Part shown: piece by piece, positions 8,453 to 18,530 of the stretch
Layout of the letters: every line of letters begins with the position of its first letter
How positions within the stretch are numbered: the stretch's first letter is position 1
Assembly: GCF_015687175.1 (NCBI RefSeq)
Contig: NZ_JADPQG010000001.1
Coordinates: 372,001-436,000, forward strand
Origin: Reinekea sp. G2M2-21
GTDB lineage: Bacteria > Pseudomonadota > Gammaproteobacteria > Pseudomonadales > Natronospirillaceae
Direction of reading: 5' to 3'
Length of the DNA: 64,000 nt
The notes under the pieces: model-generated
The model's input: the letters and a program-made list of their open reading frames with translations, nothing else
Told to the model about the DNA's origin: nothing
The model's database searches: none
Position numbers and translations under genes: made by a program

Positions 8453-9295
8453 ATGGATAAGATTTTTAAACTCAGTAAAAAAGAACAGGTTATCGTGCAG
8501 TTTATTATGATTGCCTGGGCTATCGTGGTCTTGGTACCTTTCCTCTCCGCCGTTTTGAATGCATTGAAACCTAATGTGGGCGCGGTTTTTCGCGACCCCT
8601 TTGGTCTGCCCGATCCAGTGACCTGGGGGAATTTTGCCAAAGCTTGGGTCAATGCTAATTTTGGTCGTTATTTTGCCAACTCAGCTTTTATTGCACTGAC
8701 CAGTGTCGCGATTGTGACCTTTGCCTCCAGCACAACCGCCTTCGTTCTGGCACGCATGCCGTTTAAAGGCAGCACGATTATTTTTATTGGCTTTATGATT
8801 GGCGTTATCGTGCCAATTCGCCTGGCGCTGGCGCCGTTGTTTGATACGGTTCGCGCGCTCGGTTTGCTGGACACCTTGTGGTCCGTCATTCTGGTGCAGG
8901 CCGCCAGTATGATGCCGGTGGCGGTGTTCATTCTGGTTTCTTTTTTCCAGAATATTTCCAAGGAAATTGAAGAAGCGGCCATCATGGACGGTGCCATGCC
9001 TTTTACCGTGTACTGGAAAATCATGCTGCCATTGATTCGTCCGGCATTGGCGACCATTGCCTTGCTGACGTTCGTGCAAGCGTGGAATGAATACTTCCTG
9101 CCTTTGATCTTCATTCAATCGGAAGAACTGTATCCGTTGACACTTGGACTGAACCAATTTAACCGTCAGTTTTCCATTCAGTGGCACATGATGTTTGCCG
9201 CGATCCTGATCATGATGGCGCCGACCATTATTGCCTTTATCCTGGCCTCAAAGCAGTTTATTTCGGGCTTAACACAGGGTGGGGTCAAAGAGTAA
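8453..9295 (+). CDS. CUT1 ABC sugar importer permease (MalG-like)
   Basis: Second inner-membrane permease (280 aa, six helices) with the EAA motif EEAAIMDGAMPFTVYWKIML and a MalG-like C-terminal end. AAGGTGAG before the ATG is a strong ribosome site. It is followed by a terminator and by no ATPase gene, so the importer must borrow an ATPase encoded elsewhere, as in systems served by a shared MsiK/UgpC-type subunit. Confidence 0.92.
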   Translation: MDKIFKLSKKEQVIVQFIMIAWAIVVLVPFLSAVLNALKPNVGAVFRDPFGLPDPVTWGNFAKAWVNANFGRYFANSAFIALTSVAIVTFASSTTAFVLARMPFKGSTIIFIGFMIGVIVPIRLALAPLFDTVRALGLLDTLWSVILVQAASMMPVAVFILVSFFQNISKEIEEAAIMDGAMPFTVYWKIMLPLIRPALATIALLTFVQAWNEYFLPLIFIQSEELYPLTLGLNQFNRQFSIQWHMMFAAILIMMAPTIIAFILASKQFISGLTQGGVKE

Positions 9296-9353
9296 TTTGG
9301 CGTAAACGCCGCACAGAGTTTTTCATCTGGGTCATGTTGATGACTAATTTTCA

Positions 9354-9377
9354 CCCCGACTGGTTCGGGGTTTTTTT
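9354..9377 (+). terminator. Rho-independent terminator after the sugar importer
   Basis: CCCCGA, loop CTGGT, TCGGGG and seven T residues, 58 bases past the permease stop. It closes the rightward amino-sugar transcript. Confidence 0.9.
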
Positions 9378-9504
9378 GTCTGCAAAAAGGGGTCAGTCGA
9401 ATGGGCATAAACGGAAAGCCGGAGTTGCCTCGCTCAAGTGTTTCACAAAACCACTGTTATGAGGACGATGCAGGCTGGCACGTCAGGGTTATGATTCGTT
9501 CTGT

Positions 9505-9594
9505 CTTTTGCTATTGGGACAGCCATTGACCGCGAGACACGTACGGAACTTGAATAGCACGAATGAATACATACGAACTTCTAACTCAGGACAC
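9505..9594. repeat. Truncated MITE-1 copy without MITE-2 insert
   Basis: The last ~90 bases match the right part of the MITE-1 elements at 20329 and 34806: the CGAGACACG word, GAACTTGAAT, and the terminal repeat CGAACTTCTAACTCAGGACAC followed by TA (9595-9596). The left half is missing or decayed. Unlike the other two copies it lacks the ~264-base MITE-2. Its terminal C plus the flanking TA are, on the minus strand, the TAG stop codon of cbrB. Confidence 0.75.
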
Positions 9595-11045
9595 TAGCGT
9601 GCAGCCGACGCGGAAGCGCTGACTTTTTTCGGCCGCGGAATACCGAGGCGTTGACGTCTTTCCCACAGGCACTTTCGACTAATGCCGAGCTTATGGGCCA
9701 ATTCTGTTTCGGACATATTGTCTTGGTGTTCGACAACGAAATGTTGGAAGTAGTCTTCCAGGGAAAGGTCTTCGGCGCTGTCATCGGTGATCGTCGACAC
9801 GGGTTCAACATCTTGACGACTTTCCTGCGGGGACACCAAGGTGTCTGGTACCTGCCAGTCTTCATCGGCCAAGCCAAGATCAGCAACGGTTATTTCGCCA
9901 TTATCAGCGAGGATCAAGGAACGCTGAATGGCATTTTCGAGTTCCCGCACATTGCCGGGCCAATCGTATTGGGCCATGACGTTGCGGGCTTCCTTGGAGA
10001 GTCGGATCGGGCTTTCGATTTTCAACCGTCGACTGTGTTTGCTGACCAAATGATCGGCGATCTCAAGCACGTCACTGAGTCGTTCGCGCAATGGCGGGAG
10101 CGCTATTTCAATCACCTGCAGCCGGTAATACAAATCTTCCCGAAACAGGCCTTCTTTGACAAGTTTCTTCAAGTTTCGATGAGTTGCCGCGATCAACCGG
10201 ACATCGACTTTGCGCGCGTGCACAGAACCCACCCGGCGGACTTCGTTTTCCTGCAAGACGCGCAGTAACCGGGCCTGGGCTTCCATGGGTAATTCACCAA
10301 TTTCATCCAGAAACAAAGTGCCGCCTTCGGCAGCTTCAACAAGACCTTGCCGAGCTGCCGTGGCTCCGGTGAAGGAGCCCTTTTCGTGACCAAAGAGTTC
10401 AGACTCTATTAGGCTTTCGGGGATCGCAGCGCAATTGACGCACACCAATGGGTGATCTTTGCGCAGGCTGTGTTGGTGAATGGCGCGTGCAGCCAGCTCT
10501 TTGCCGGTACCGGATTCACCTTGAATCAGTACCGTAATATCGGCGGGGGAAACGCGCAGAATACGGCGGTAAAGGGCTTGCATCGGTGCACAGCTGCCGA
10601 CAAGGTCGCCGAGCGCGGAGCGGTTACCGTCTTCGGCGACGTAGATTTCATCGTCGATATCACTGAGATCGGGGACTTTCTTTGCGCCTTTGTTGGACCG
10701 TGCATCCTCAATAATACGACGCACGGTACGGATCATGTCTTCGTGATCAAATGGTTTGGCAATGTAGTCCACCGCCCCCATTTTCATCGCATCGACCGCA
10801 GAACGCATACTGGCGTAGCTGGTCATAATCAACACGGGGGTGTCTTTAGCGGCGGTAATCAGGTCGGTTCCCGGTGCACCCGGTAGGCGTAAATCGGAAA
10901 TGATCAGGTCAAAACTGTTCAGGTCATTCTGACTGGCTTCGGTGACGGATTCAGCCTCCGTTACTTTATAGCTGTTGCGCTCCAGTAATCGTTTTAAGGC
11001 TGAGCGAATAATGCTTTCGTCTTCAACGATTAGAATGTTACCCAT
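9594..11045 (-). CDS. cbrB: Sigma-54-dependent response regulator, CbrB-like
   Basis: NtrC-family activator that receives phosphate from the CbrA-like kinase and opens sigma-54 promoters, in Pseudomonas to control carbon/nitrogen balance. The 483 aa protein has an N-terminal receiver (ILIVEDES; phospho-acceptor in SDLRLPG), an AAA+ domain with Walker A GESGTGKE, the sigma-54 loop as GSFTGA (Ser in place of the usual Ala), Walker B FLDEIGE, and a C-terminal Fis-type helix-turn-helix ([20 protein letters not shown]). It lies 85 bases after cbrA. Its stop codon is formed by the MITE-1 junction, so the C-terminus (SASASAAR) may be altered from the ancestral one. Confidence 0.88.
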   Translation of the reverse strand: MGNILIVEDESIIRSALKRLLERNSYKVTEAESVTEASQNDLNSFDLIISDLRLPGAPGTDLITAAKDTPVLIMTSYASMRSAVDAMKMGAVDYIAKPFDHEDMIRTVRRIIEDARSNKGAKKVPDLSDIDDEIYVAEDGNRSALGDLVGSCAPMQALYRRILRVSPADITVLIQGESGTGKELAARAIHQHSLRKDHPLVCVNCAAIPESLIESELFGHEKGSFTGATAARQGLVEAAEGGTLFLDEIGELPMEAQARLLRVLQENEVRRVGSVHARKVDVRLIAATHRNLKKLVKEGLFREDLYYRLQVIEIALPPLRERLSDVLEIADHLVSKHSRRLKIESPIRLSKEARNVMAQYDWPGNVRELENAIQRSLILADNGEITVADLGLADEDWQVPDTLVSPQESRQDVEPVSTITDDSAEDLSLEDYFQHFVVEHQDNMSETELAHKLGISRKCLWERRQRLGIPRPKKVSASASAAR

Positions 11046-11130
11046 ATAGCTGACTCCGATTGTTGTCTAAACCATCAAGTATTTCATTATTTCGACCCGA
11101 ATCTGTCGAAAACGTCATAACTGATCACTG

Positions 11131-14088
11131 TTAGGTGTTACCCGAGGTAACATCGACATGTAAGGGTAACCGAATCGTGAACTGAGTTCCAATGTCTTCC
11201 AGAATAAATGCGGGTGATTGCACACTGATGTGACCGTAATGCTCTTCAACAATCGTGTACGACAGGAACAGGCCCAAACCAGTGCCTTTACCTACTTCTT
11301 TGGTGGTAAAGAATGGGTCAAAAATATGGTCAATGTTTTTCGGATCGATGCCGGTTCCGCGATCAACCACGGTGATGTTCACCGTTTCCCGGGCGTATTC
11401 CGGTTCGGCATCGACCACAACCTTTTCCAGCCGGGGGCTGGCATCACGGGCGTTACCCAACAGGTTGATGAACACTTGCGACAGGCGCTGCGGTTCACAG
11501 ATGACCAGCAGTTCCGGGTCTACCTTATTGACGAAGGTGATTTGTTTTTCATCCCTCGATAAAGAGAGCAGATCGATCGCTTCCTGCACGACACTGTGCA
11601 GGCTGTGTGGAATATGCTCACTTTTGCCCTTGTTTTGACCTGCGTGTGAGAAGTTGATCAAAGATCGTACAATTTTCGTGACGCGATCGGCTTGATGGCG
11701 GATCTGATTGCCAATTTCGGCGACTTCTTCTTTGCTTTCGGCGTATTTCAGGTCTTGTGCCAGACAATCGATCCCGGTGATCGGATTGCCGATTTCATGA
11801 GCAACCCCAGCCGCCAACCGACCAATGGACGCCAATCGTTCGGAGTGCACCAACTCTGATTCAAGCATCTTGTGCTCGGTTTCGTCCTCCAGCAGCACAA
11901 TTATGCCTTCATTCAGGTCGCTGCTGGACTGACCAAACTTCGTTCGATGCAAACTGAACCAGCGTTTACCGGATAGATCGTTCGGATCGTCCTGTTCTAT
12001 GGTGATTTTTTCTTCCCGTCCTTTGATAAAGCTGTCGATCAGGTCGTACCATTGGCCGGGCAGCAAGTCGATCTTGGCACCAATGGCCTGTTCCTCATCT
12101 ATTCCGGTGAGTTCCGCCATTAGTTCATTCCACAGCAAAATCTCTCCGTCGATAGTGAGTGAGCACACACCAATGGGCAAACGGTAAAGAGTTTCACGGT
12201 GATGCCGACGCAAGCGGTCCAGTTCTGCGGACATACCACTGAGTTGATAGTGGTAGTTGTCCAGGTTCTGCTCGAGAAAGTGGATGTCTTCATGACGTAC
12301 AGCTTCGACCTGCTCATAGGGCAAATACCGACTGACCATCGCTTGAGCGACAGACGGTCCCATAATGCCGGACAGGTTTGCTTCCAGCGTATCTCTGAGA
12401 CGACGTAATGCGTAGGGGCGGTATTCACTGAGGTCGAGTTTCAGTTGTTTTAACGCCCGGCGAACTTCCCGCTCGGCCATGACCTGACCTAAAGGCTTGC
12501 TCAGTGAATCGATAAATTCTCGGGCGTTCTTTGCTTTTAAGGGGATACGCTGCCGTCGGTCAACGGAGCTGATAACACAGATTTCGGCTGCGTTTTTTTC
12601 CTCCGGTGAGGTCTTGGTCATCAGAGATACCAGTACAAAGGCGGCGGAATTCAACGCAATAGAACTGAAAACCACAAAGGTCCAGTTGTCCCGGTCGAGC
12701 GCAAAGTGCAAGGGCAATCGACCCGATAGCGACAGGCTGTCAACGATAACCGGCCATAGTTGCATCACAAACCAAAAACCGAGGCCTAAGATGGCGCCGA
12801 CAATGAACCCTTTGCGGTTTGCTTTGCTCCAGAACAACAAACCCAATAATCCAGGGGTCATCTGCAGCAAGCCGATGTAAGACGTGATCAATAGTGTCGA
12901 TTGATTCTGCACCTGATTCAAGAACAGATAGAAGCTGAAGATCAGGGCAAACACCGCCCCGATCAGCATACGTCGCACCCATATCAGCCAGCGGTAGATG
13001 TCGACATCCATTCCCGGGCTGTAAAACGGTAAAATCGCGTGGTTCAGCAACATACTGGACAAAGAGAGTACAGCGATGATGGTAATCCCACAGGCTGCAG
13101 ACAGGCCACCCAAGTAGGTTAGCCAAATCAGGGTTGGCGATTCCAGAGCGTAGCCGATGCTGAGCGTAAAGTATTCCGGGCTGAATCCGGAACCCGTGCG
13201 AATGCCTGCCCACATAATGGGAAAAACCGGTAAAGCCATTAAAAACAGATAGAGCGGGGCCGCCCATGTGATGAAGCGCAGCCGGTTTGGTTGGGAATTT
13301 TCGCGAAACAGGATCTGGAACAGATGCGGCAGCACCAACGGCGCACTGATAAATAACAATAACAGTGAGAACCATTGCGTGGGTTTCAGGTCGGGGTTGA
13401 TGGAACTGAAGTTGGCTGGTGCGGTGCGCACCCACTCTTGCATTTCACCGATGCCACCGCCGATCTTGAACACCGCCACGGCACCTATGAGTAAAAAAAC
13501 CAGCAGTTTAAACAGAGCTTCAAACGCCAGAGCGAAGATTAAACCTGGATGTTTTTCACTGGGTTTAATGTCGCGGGTGCCGAAAAGAACGGTAATGTAA
13601 AGCAGAATAATGCTGACCAAACCGGCGATAAAACGGGTATGAGCATTCGGGTCCAGAATAACGATAACGTCGGTAATGGCCTGAATCTGTAATGCCAGCA
13701 AAGGCAGAATAGCAATGAAAACACCGCCCGCAGTTAAAAGCCCGACCCAGCGTGAGCGGTAGCGGAAGGCAAATAAATCGGCCAGTGATGACAGCTGATA
13801 ATTTTTAGCCAAATTAAACAGCGGGCGGATCACAATTGCCGAAAACAGTAACAAAACAGACAGTCCGACATAAAAGGCAAGGTAGCCATGCTGAAGCTCG
13901 TAGGCCATGCCAATGCTGCCGTAAAAAGTCCAGGAACTGCAACTCACCCCAAAAGCGAGCACATAGACCAGTGGATGTTTGATGAATTGTTCAGATACTT
14001 TGCCCTTTTCGGCGAGGTAAGCGGCAAAGAAAAGCAATATTAGAAAAACGACGGCGCCGAAGACCAGAACCGGCCAATAGAAGGTCAC
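11131..14088 (-). CDS. cbrA: Sensor histidine kinase with SLC5 transporter domain, CbrA-like
   Basis: Membrane sensor of the CbrAB system. The 985 aa length equals the CbrA family (~983). Residues ~1-490 form a sodium/solute-symporter-like domain with about 13 helices, followed by a linker and a PAS-like domain ([20 protein letters not shown]), HisKA (GVAHEIGNP, His near residue 764) and HATPase ([10 protein letters not shown]). The GTG start is supported by overlap with the upstream cbrX stop (GTGA), implying translational coupling. CbrA homologues respond to histidine or carbon supply; the signal here is unknown. gluQ lies upstream beyond two inserted genes. Confidence 0.9.
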   Translation of the reverse strand: MTFYWPVLVFGAVVFLILLFFAAYLAEKGKVSEQFIKHPLVYVLAFGVSCSSWTFYGSIGMAYELQHGYLAFYVGLSVLLLFSAIVIRPLFNLAKNYQLSSLADLFAFRYRSRWVGLLTAGGVFIAILPLLALQIQAITDVIVILDPNAHTRFIAGLVSIILLYITVLFGTRDIKPSEKHPGLIFALAFEALFKLLVFLLIGAVAVFKIGGGIGEMQEWVRTAPANFSSINPDLKPTQWFSLLLLFISAPLVLPHLFQILFRENSQPNRLRFITWAAPLYLFLMALPVFPIMWAGIRTGSGFSPEYFTLSIGYALESPTLIWLTYLGGLSAACGITIIAVLSLSSMLLNHAILPFYSPGMDVDIYRWLIWVRRMLIGAVFALIFSFYLFLNQVQNQSTLLITSYIGLLQMTPGLLGLLFWSKANRKGFIVGAILGLGFWFVMQLWPVIVDSLSLSGRLPLHFALDRDNWTFVVFSSIALNSAAFVLVSLMTKTSPEEKNAAEICVISSVDRRQRIPLKAKNAREFIDSLSKPLGQVMAEREVRRALKQLKLDLSEYRPYALRRLRDTLEANLSGIMGPSVAQAMVSRYLPYEQVEAVRHEDIHFLEQNLDNYHYQLSGMSAELDRLRRHHRETLYRLPIGVCSLTIDGEILLWNELMAELTGIDEEQAIGAKIDLLPGQWYDLIDSFIKGREEKITIEQDDPNDLSGKRWFSLHRTKFGQSSSDLNEGIIVLLEDETEHKMLESELVHSERLASIGRLAAGVAHEIGNPITGIDCLAQDLKYAESKEEVAEIGNQIRHQADRVTKIVRSLINFSHAGQNKGKSEHIPHSLHSVVQEAIDLLSLSRDEKQITFVNKVDPELLVICEPQRLSQVFINLLGNARDASPRLEKVVVDAEPEYARETVNITVVDRGTGIDPKNIDHIFDPFFTTKEVGKGTGLGLFLSYTIVEEHYGHISVQSPAFILEDIGTQFTIRLPLHVDVTSGNT

Positions 14089-14243
14089 GACGATTGCCCC
14101 CGTGAACGTTCAACCAGCGCGTTGACGATGATGCCAAACAGCCAGAATACAAACGGGACGTACCAAAATACCCGCGACTCCAACCAGTTAAAGGTAAAAG
14201 GCAGAATTAAATACAGTGGCAAAATAAGCAGTTTGATAAACAT
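14085..14243 (-). CDS. cbrX: Small membrane protein CbrX-like, overlapping cbrA
   Basis: A 52-codon frame reading MFIKLLILPLYLILPFTFNW at its start, with two hydrophobic stretches (about residues 4-20 and 26-43) and a charged tail (VERSRGQSS). Its TGA stop shares GTGA with the GTG start of cbrA. A small gene in the same place, overlapping and translationally coupled to cbrA, has been described in Pseudomonas as cbrX (from memory). An in-frame TAG lies 27 bases before the ATG, so the start is bounded. Function is unknown beyond coupling. Confidence 0.75.
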   Translation of the reverse strand: MFIKLLILPLYLILPFTFNWLESRVFWYVPFVFWLFGIIVNALVERSRGQSS

Positions 14244-14357
14244 GATGACCAACGCGTTGATTGCGGCCTAAAAAGTGCGCGTAAGTGTACAGGGTGTTGG
14301 GTTTGCGGGCAAAAATAGGTGAATGTGATTGTGGTCAGGATGTGATTGAGCCAGCTG

Positions 14358-14379
14358 GGGCAACGCAGTCGCGTTGCCC
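14358..14379. terminator. Strong hairpin between the HD-GYP gene and cbrX
   Basis: GGGCAACGC and GCGTTGCCC form a nine-pair stem with loop AGTC. It sits 17 bases past the HD-GYP stop on the minus strand. There is no T-run, so it may be a processing or attenuation site separating the two-component operon from cbrX-cbrA rather than a strict terminator. Confidence 0.4.
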
Positions 14380-14396
14380 GGTATTGGCGGCAGATA

Positions 14397-15941
14397 TTAT
14401 TCTGGGTCTGGGTAGTTTTGCTGAATCTCAATAAATTCATCCAAATGTTCGAAGAGCAGGTCAACCAGGTCGGGATCAAAATGCAATCCACGCTGTAATT
14501 GGAAATATTCTTCAACCCGTTTCATGTCCCACGGTGATTTATAGACGCGACGGGAGCATAAAGCATCGAACACATCGGCAATCGCGGTTATTCGACCAGC
14601 AATACCGATTTCATCACCTTTTTTACCTGCGGGGTAGCCAGTGCCATCCCAACGTTCATGATGATCCCTGGCAATCTCCGCACCGAGTTTCAGGAGCGGT
14701 TTGTCCGAAGAATGCAACATCTCATAGCCGACTTCTGAGTGACTCTTCATCACCTCCCATTCCTCGGCATCCAGCTTCGCCGGTTTGTTGAGAATGGAGT
14801 CGGGTATGGCTATTTTTCCGAGGTCGTGCAATGGAGCGGCTTCGCGGATTGATCGGGCGGTTTCCTGCGATAACCCGCACTTGGTGGCCAGGACAAAGCT
14901 GATTTCCGATACTCGCTTCAGGTGATACCCCGTCTCCTTGGATCGATGCTCGACAGCGTCGCCGAGTAGGTAAACAATTTCACGCTGACTTTCTTCGAGT
15001 AACGTGCGCAGCGAGATGTTTTCAAATGCAGTCAGTGCGTTGCGGCAGAACATCTGCAACAAATGGTTTTCCAGCTCATTGCGTGTTTTCAATTCCCGCA
15101 TGAATAGCAATCCGGTGTGTTCTTCACTGGATCGATACATACAGATAAAGCCTGCGGAAGTCATTTTACTTTTGAAGCCTGGCTCTTCGTCGTCAATGAT
15201 TTCCCGACACTCAGCTGGGATAATCTGATAGGCATTTTCAGATTCTTTGTCGGCAAATTCACCGGTGCCGGCGATGACCTTCAGTTCTCCTGAATGCTCG
15301 AACGCCGCTACACCGTCGTTTTTAGCGTAAAAGGCGTCTTCCTCGGGCGACAAAATGGCTGTAATTTGTTCAAGGATGCCTTTGGCAAAATCTTTCAGGT
15401 AGGTTTTCTGCTGCAGTTGCGTGGAGCTCTCAAGAATGCGCTCCAAGCCTTGGCGGGATCGATCTAACGCGATTATATCGCGGTAGCTGCGCAGGCAAGA
15501 ATAAATGAGCGTGTGCAATTTGCCGCGGGTCAGTTCGGTTTTTTCTTTGTAATCGTTGATGTCGTATTCGGCAATAATGGTTTCTTCAGGCGCCTGTCCG
15601 GGTTGGCCGGTACGCAGCACTATGCGCACAAATCCATTTTTCAGGTCAGAGCGAATCGCGTTGGCAGTATCCAAGCCTGCGTGTTCGGTTTCCATGACAA
15701 CGTCGAGCAAACAGACTGCCACATCTGGGTTCTGTTGCAGCGTATCAATACCTTCCTTGCCTGAGTAAGCGTGCAGGAACGTTAAGGGTCGATCGTCAAA
15801 AGTAAAATTCCGCAAGGCTAATTTGGTTATGCTGTGAACTTCTTCGTCATCGTCGACAATGAGAATTTTCCACGGACGTACAGCGGTGGGTGCCTGTTCC
15901 GTTGGGTGTACTTCATCAGCAAAGATCAGTTCATCGCTCAT
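14397..15941 (-). CDS. Response regulator with DUF3369 and HD-GYP/HD output
   Basis: A 514 aa protein: receiver domain (ILIVDDDEEVH at residues ~29-40; phospho-Asp in CLLDVVMETE), a DUF3369 middle domain (~180-330) and an HD-type phosphohydrolase (~340-500) with HDLGKIAIPDSILNKP, HSEVGYEML, HHERWDGTGYP. The HD-GYP family degrades cyclic di-GMP; here the signature reads HHERWDGTGYP, close to the canonical HHExxxGxGYP. It follows its probable partner kinase by 26 bases in the same operon. Output is inferred to be cyclic di-GMP turnover. Confidence 0.88.
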   Translation of the reverse strand: MSDELIFADEVHPTEQAPTAVRPWKILIVDDDEEVHSITKLALRNFTFDDRPLTFLHAYSGKEGIDTLQQNPDVAVCLLDVVMETEHAGLDTANAIRSDLKNGFVRIVLRTGQPGQAPEETIIAEYDINDYKEKTELTRGKLHTLIYSCLRSYRDIIALDRSRQGLERILESSTQLQQKTYLKDFAKGILEQITAILSPEEDAFYAKNDGVAAFEHSGELKVIAGTGEFADKESENAYQIIPAECREIIDDEEPGFKSKMTSAGFICMYRSSEEHTGLLFMRELKTRNELENHLLQMFCRNALTAFENISLRTLLEESQREIVYLLGDAVEHRSKETGYHLKRVSEISFVLATKCGLSQETARSIREAAPLHDLGKIAIPDSILNKPAKLDAEEWEVMKSHSEVGYEMLHSSDKPLLKLGAEIARDHHERWDGTGYPAGKKGDEIGIAGRITAIADVFDALCSRRVYKSPWDMKRVEEYFQLQRGLHFDPDLVDLLFEHLDEFIEIQQNYPDPE

Positions 15942-15967
15942 TCGCGGTATTCCTATTGCAAGCTGGA

Positions 15968-17563
15968 TTAGGTTTTGATCGTCATCGTTACTTTGAGCCC
16001 ATAACCAGGCTGGCTTGTCGTTTCTATATAGCCGTTTAGTTTAGACGTTACTAAGTTATATACAATGTTCATTCCCAACCCACTGCCACCTTCAGAGCGG
16101 CGCGTGGTAAAAAACGGGTCATAAATACGTTTCAGAGTGGATTCATCCATTCCCACGCCATTGTCTTCATAAATCAATTCGATTTGATGATCTCCCAGTA
16201 AAGCGCGGAACAATATTCGACCACCTTCTGGCTTGTCTTTGAAGCCGTGAATAATGGAATTCATAATGAGATTGGTGAATATTTGTGCAACCGCGCCCGG
16301 TGCGATAGTTAACTCAATATTGGCGGGAATTTCATTGACGACTTCGATGCCGGTCCGTTTCAGTCTGGGTCTCAGTGACAGGGTGATTTCATCCAAATAC
16401 TGCTTCAGGTTGATTTGTCGTTCCTGATCACTGGACTGATCCACCGCGACCTTCTTAAAGGATTGTATTAACTCAGCTGCGCGTTTGAGATTGTTTGTGA
16501 GCAGCGCTTCAGTTTCATTGCACTCGTCAAGAAAACTTTCAAAGCCGCTTTTGGTGAGCTTTTGTTCATCCAATGCCGCGCGGGTGATACGCATTTCTTC
16601 CGCGAGATGGCTGGCAGCGGTAATGGCGATGCCCAACGGCGTATTGACCTCATGAGCAATACCGCTGACCAACGTGCCCAGGGATACCAGCTTTTCATTT
16701 TGGATGAGTTCAGCCTGCGCCTTTTTCAATTGATCGAGTGACTCAAGTAACGTGGCGTTGGTATCGCGTAGTTCAGCCGTGCGCTCAGACACCGTTTGCT
16801 CGAGGCGTTCACGATATTCCGTTAACGACTGGTCGCGTTCAATCAGGCTGTAACGCTGCAAGTTAAAGGTTTCAAACAGCCGCCCGATTTCATCTTCACG
16901 GCTGCTCAATTCGGGTAAATCGATATTAGCGTCACGGTCCATGTTGGTGGCGTACTTCTGCACATGCTGGGTTACCAGTTCGAGCGGTTTTGCTACCGTG
17001 GAGCGCACCAACAGATAGATGAGAATCTGCAGTGCGAAGATGGTGAATACGCTGGTGGTGAGAGTGACCTTGGTGAGTTCATTGACCTGATCTTTAATCA
17101 GTTGATTGTCACTGCGTATCTGTAGCGAACCGATATTGAAGTCTCGGCCATCTTCGCCTTCGGATTTGACGATTAATGGTACAACAACGGTCAGAGCATC
17201 GTTTTCTTCGCGGCGGAAGATGTTGGACAGTTGTGGGTTTCGATGTTCGGTCTGAGCCAGGTCCCCGGCTCGGAATTCGAACAACCCCGCATGGTCATTG
17301 ACCAGGATGCCCGAAATGAACTGATCCCGCAGTATCGCGCGCGCTGAGTCTCGGGCCGCTTCCTCATTAAAGACCCAGAGTGATTGCGATACCAAATTAA
17401 CCAGGTTTTCGATCGCTGCATCCACATTACGGGCACGTGTTCGCTCCAATATGGGCTGTAAAGCCAGATATTGTGTAGCAATCGTCAGTAAAATAGCCGC
17501 AAAGACACTGCTGGTGATGTAAACCATCAACCGGCGGGTCAAATGCGTATTGAGTCCAAACAT
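15968..17563 (-). CDS. Membrane sensor histidine kinase
   Basis: The 531 aa kinase has an N-terminal membrane helix (~12-33), a periplasmic sensor segment with a Trp-containing SLWVFNEEAARDSARAI motif, a second helix (~180-200), HAMP and coiled coil, HisKA (VSGIAHEVNTPLG, His near residue 304) and a HATPase domain (GGSGLGMNIVYNLV). It is the probable cognate kinase of the HD-GYP response regulator gene 26 bases downstream. Signal unknown. Confidence 0.88.
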   Translation of the reverse strand: MFGLNTHLTRRLMVYITSSVFAAILLTIATQYLALQPILERTRARNVDAAIENLVNLVSQSLWVFNEEAARDSARAILRDQFISGILVNDHAGLFEFRAGDLAQTEHRNPQLSNIFRREENDALTVVVPLIVKSEGEDGRDFNIGSLQIRSDNQLIKDQVNELTKVTLTTSVFTIFALQILIYLLVRSTVAKPLELVTQHVQKYATNMDRDANIDLPELSSREDEIGRLFETFNLQRYSLIERDQSLTEYRERLEQTVSERTAELRDTNATLLESLDQLKKAQAELIQNEKLVSLGTLVSGIAHEVNTPLGIAITAASHLAEEMRITRAALDEQKLTKSGFESFLDECNETEALLTNNLKRAAELIQSFKKVAVDQSSDQERQINLKQYLDEITLSLRPRLKRTGIEVVNEIPANIELTIAPGAVAQIFTNLIMNSIIHGFKDKPEGGRILFRALLGDHQIELIYEDNGVGMDESTLKRIYDPFFTTRRSEGGSGLGMNIVYNLVTSKLNGYIETTSQPGYGLKVTMTIKT

Positions 17564-17593
17564 AGGTTATGTAACGAATCGTTAACTTATGCA

Positions 17594-18469
17594 TCAGTCT
17601 AGCTGAAAAACAGGGCAGTGCAGTATTTGTTTATCAATTAATATTGGTCGACGCCACTGTTTAATGGCTTGTTGTAGCATAGCCTCTGGTGCATCGCGCT
17701 CTACGTGGATGTTGAGCAACCGGAATACCTGCTGCAGGTTTTGTTGTGGCTGCGTATCGTCAACCGCCGGCGCCAAATTTTGTTTGCTTAATTTTTGTTC
17801 AGAGCCGGTTGAGTGGATGACGGCAAAGTGACCATAGGTGGGCGGTTGTGCATTCAATACCCGGTATAGTTCGCGTTGCCAATAGGTCGATTCCAATAAA
17901 TCGATACCCCGGATCACGTGCGTCACGTTTTGTTCTATGTCGTCGCAGACGACTGCCAGCTGGTACGCGAAGAGATTGTCACGCCGACGCAAAATAACAT
18001 CGCCCAGCTCATCGCGTGGGCGGCTGTGTTGCATGCCTTGAAAGAGATCGTTAAAACGATCGTCGTCGCGGTCGATGCGCAGACGTATCGCGCTGTTCGC
18101 GACCGGTTGTAATCGATGACGACAATGACCCGGATACAGCTTATGGCCCGCCAAGTCCTTTCGGCTGCAGGTACACCAGAACAGCCGCTCAAGTTCGGTG
18201 AGTTTGGTTAAATAAGATTGATAACGTTCGCTGTTCTGACTTTGGTAAGTAACGGATTCATCCCAGAACAGACCATGTTTTTCAAGGGTGCTTAGAATGC
18301 TGGTTGCGGCACCGGGTTGTTCCCGGGGTGGGTCGATGTCTTCAATACGCACTAACCAGTGTCCTTCGGCGGCTCGGGCGTCCAGAAAGCTGACCACCGC
18401 GGCAAACAGCGAACCAAAATGTAAGGGGCCACTGGGCGTTGGTGCAAATCGTCCGCGATACGTCGTCAC
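17594..18469 (-). CDS. gluQ: Glutamyl-Q tRNA(Asp) synthetase
   Basis: It attaches glutamate to queuosine at the wobble position of tRNA-Asp. The 291 aa length marks it as the truncated GluRS paralogue lacking the anticodon-binding domain. It has RFAPTPSGPLHFGSL (HIGH-type site), a zinc site CTCSRKDLAGHKLYPGHC and a KLSKQN motif replacing KMSKS. The GTG start reads straight into the catalytic motif. In Pseudomonas gluQ lies next to cbrAB; here two extra signalling genes lie between them. Confidence 0.93.
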   Translation of the reverse strand: MTTYRGRFAPTPSGPLHFGSLFAAVVSFLDARAAEGHWLVRIEDIDPPREQPGAATSILSTLEKHGLFWDESVTYQSQNSERYQSYLTKLTELERLFWCTCSRKDLAGHKLYPGHCRHRLQPVANSAIRLRIDRDDDRFNDLFQGMQHSRPRDELGDVILRRRDNLFAYQLAVVCDDIEQNVTHVIRGIDLLESTYWQRELYRVLNAQPPTYGHFAVIHSTGSEQKLSKQNLAPAVDDTQPQQNLQQVFRLLNIHVERDAPEAMLQQAIKQWRRPILIDKQILHCPVFQLD

Positions 18470-18530
18470 TGTAATTAGGTCTGATGTTAGTTACTATGAG
18501 TCTATCAGTTTTACATTGGAAGGAAACCGT

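Noticed and set aside
9354-9377. Same hairpin as a terminator for cbrB on the minus strand
   Set aside because: Read on the minus strand the stem is followed by TGAAAATT without a T-run, so it works only for the rightward transcript.
18288-18530. Upstream extension of the PLP aminotransferase
   Set aside because: The frame is open across the opposing gluQ, but homology and the GGAAGGAA ribosome site both place the start at 18531.
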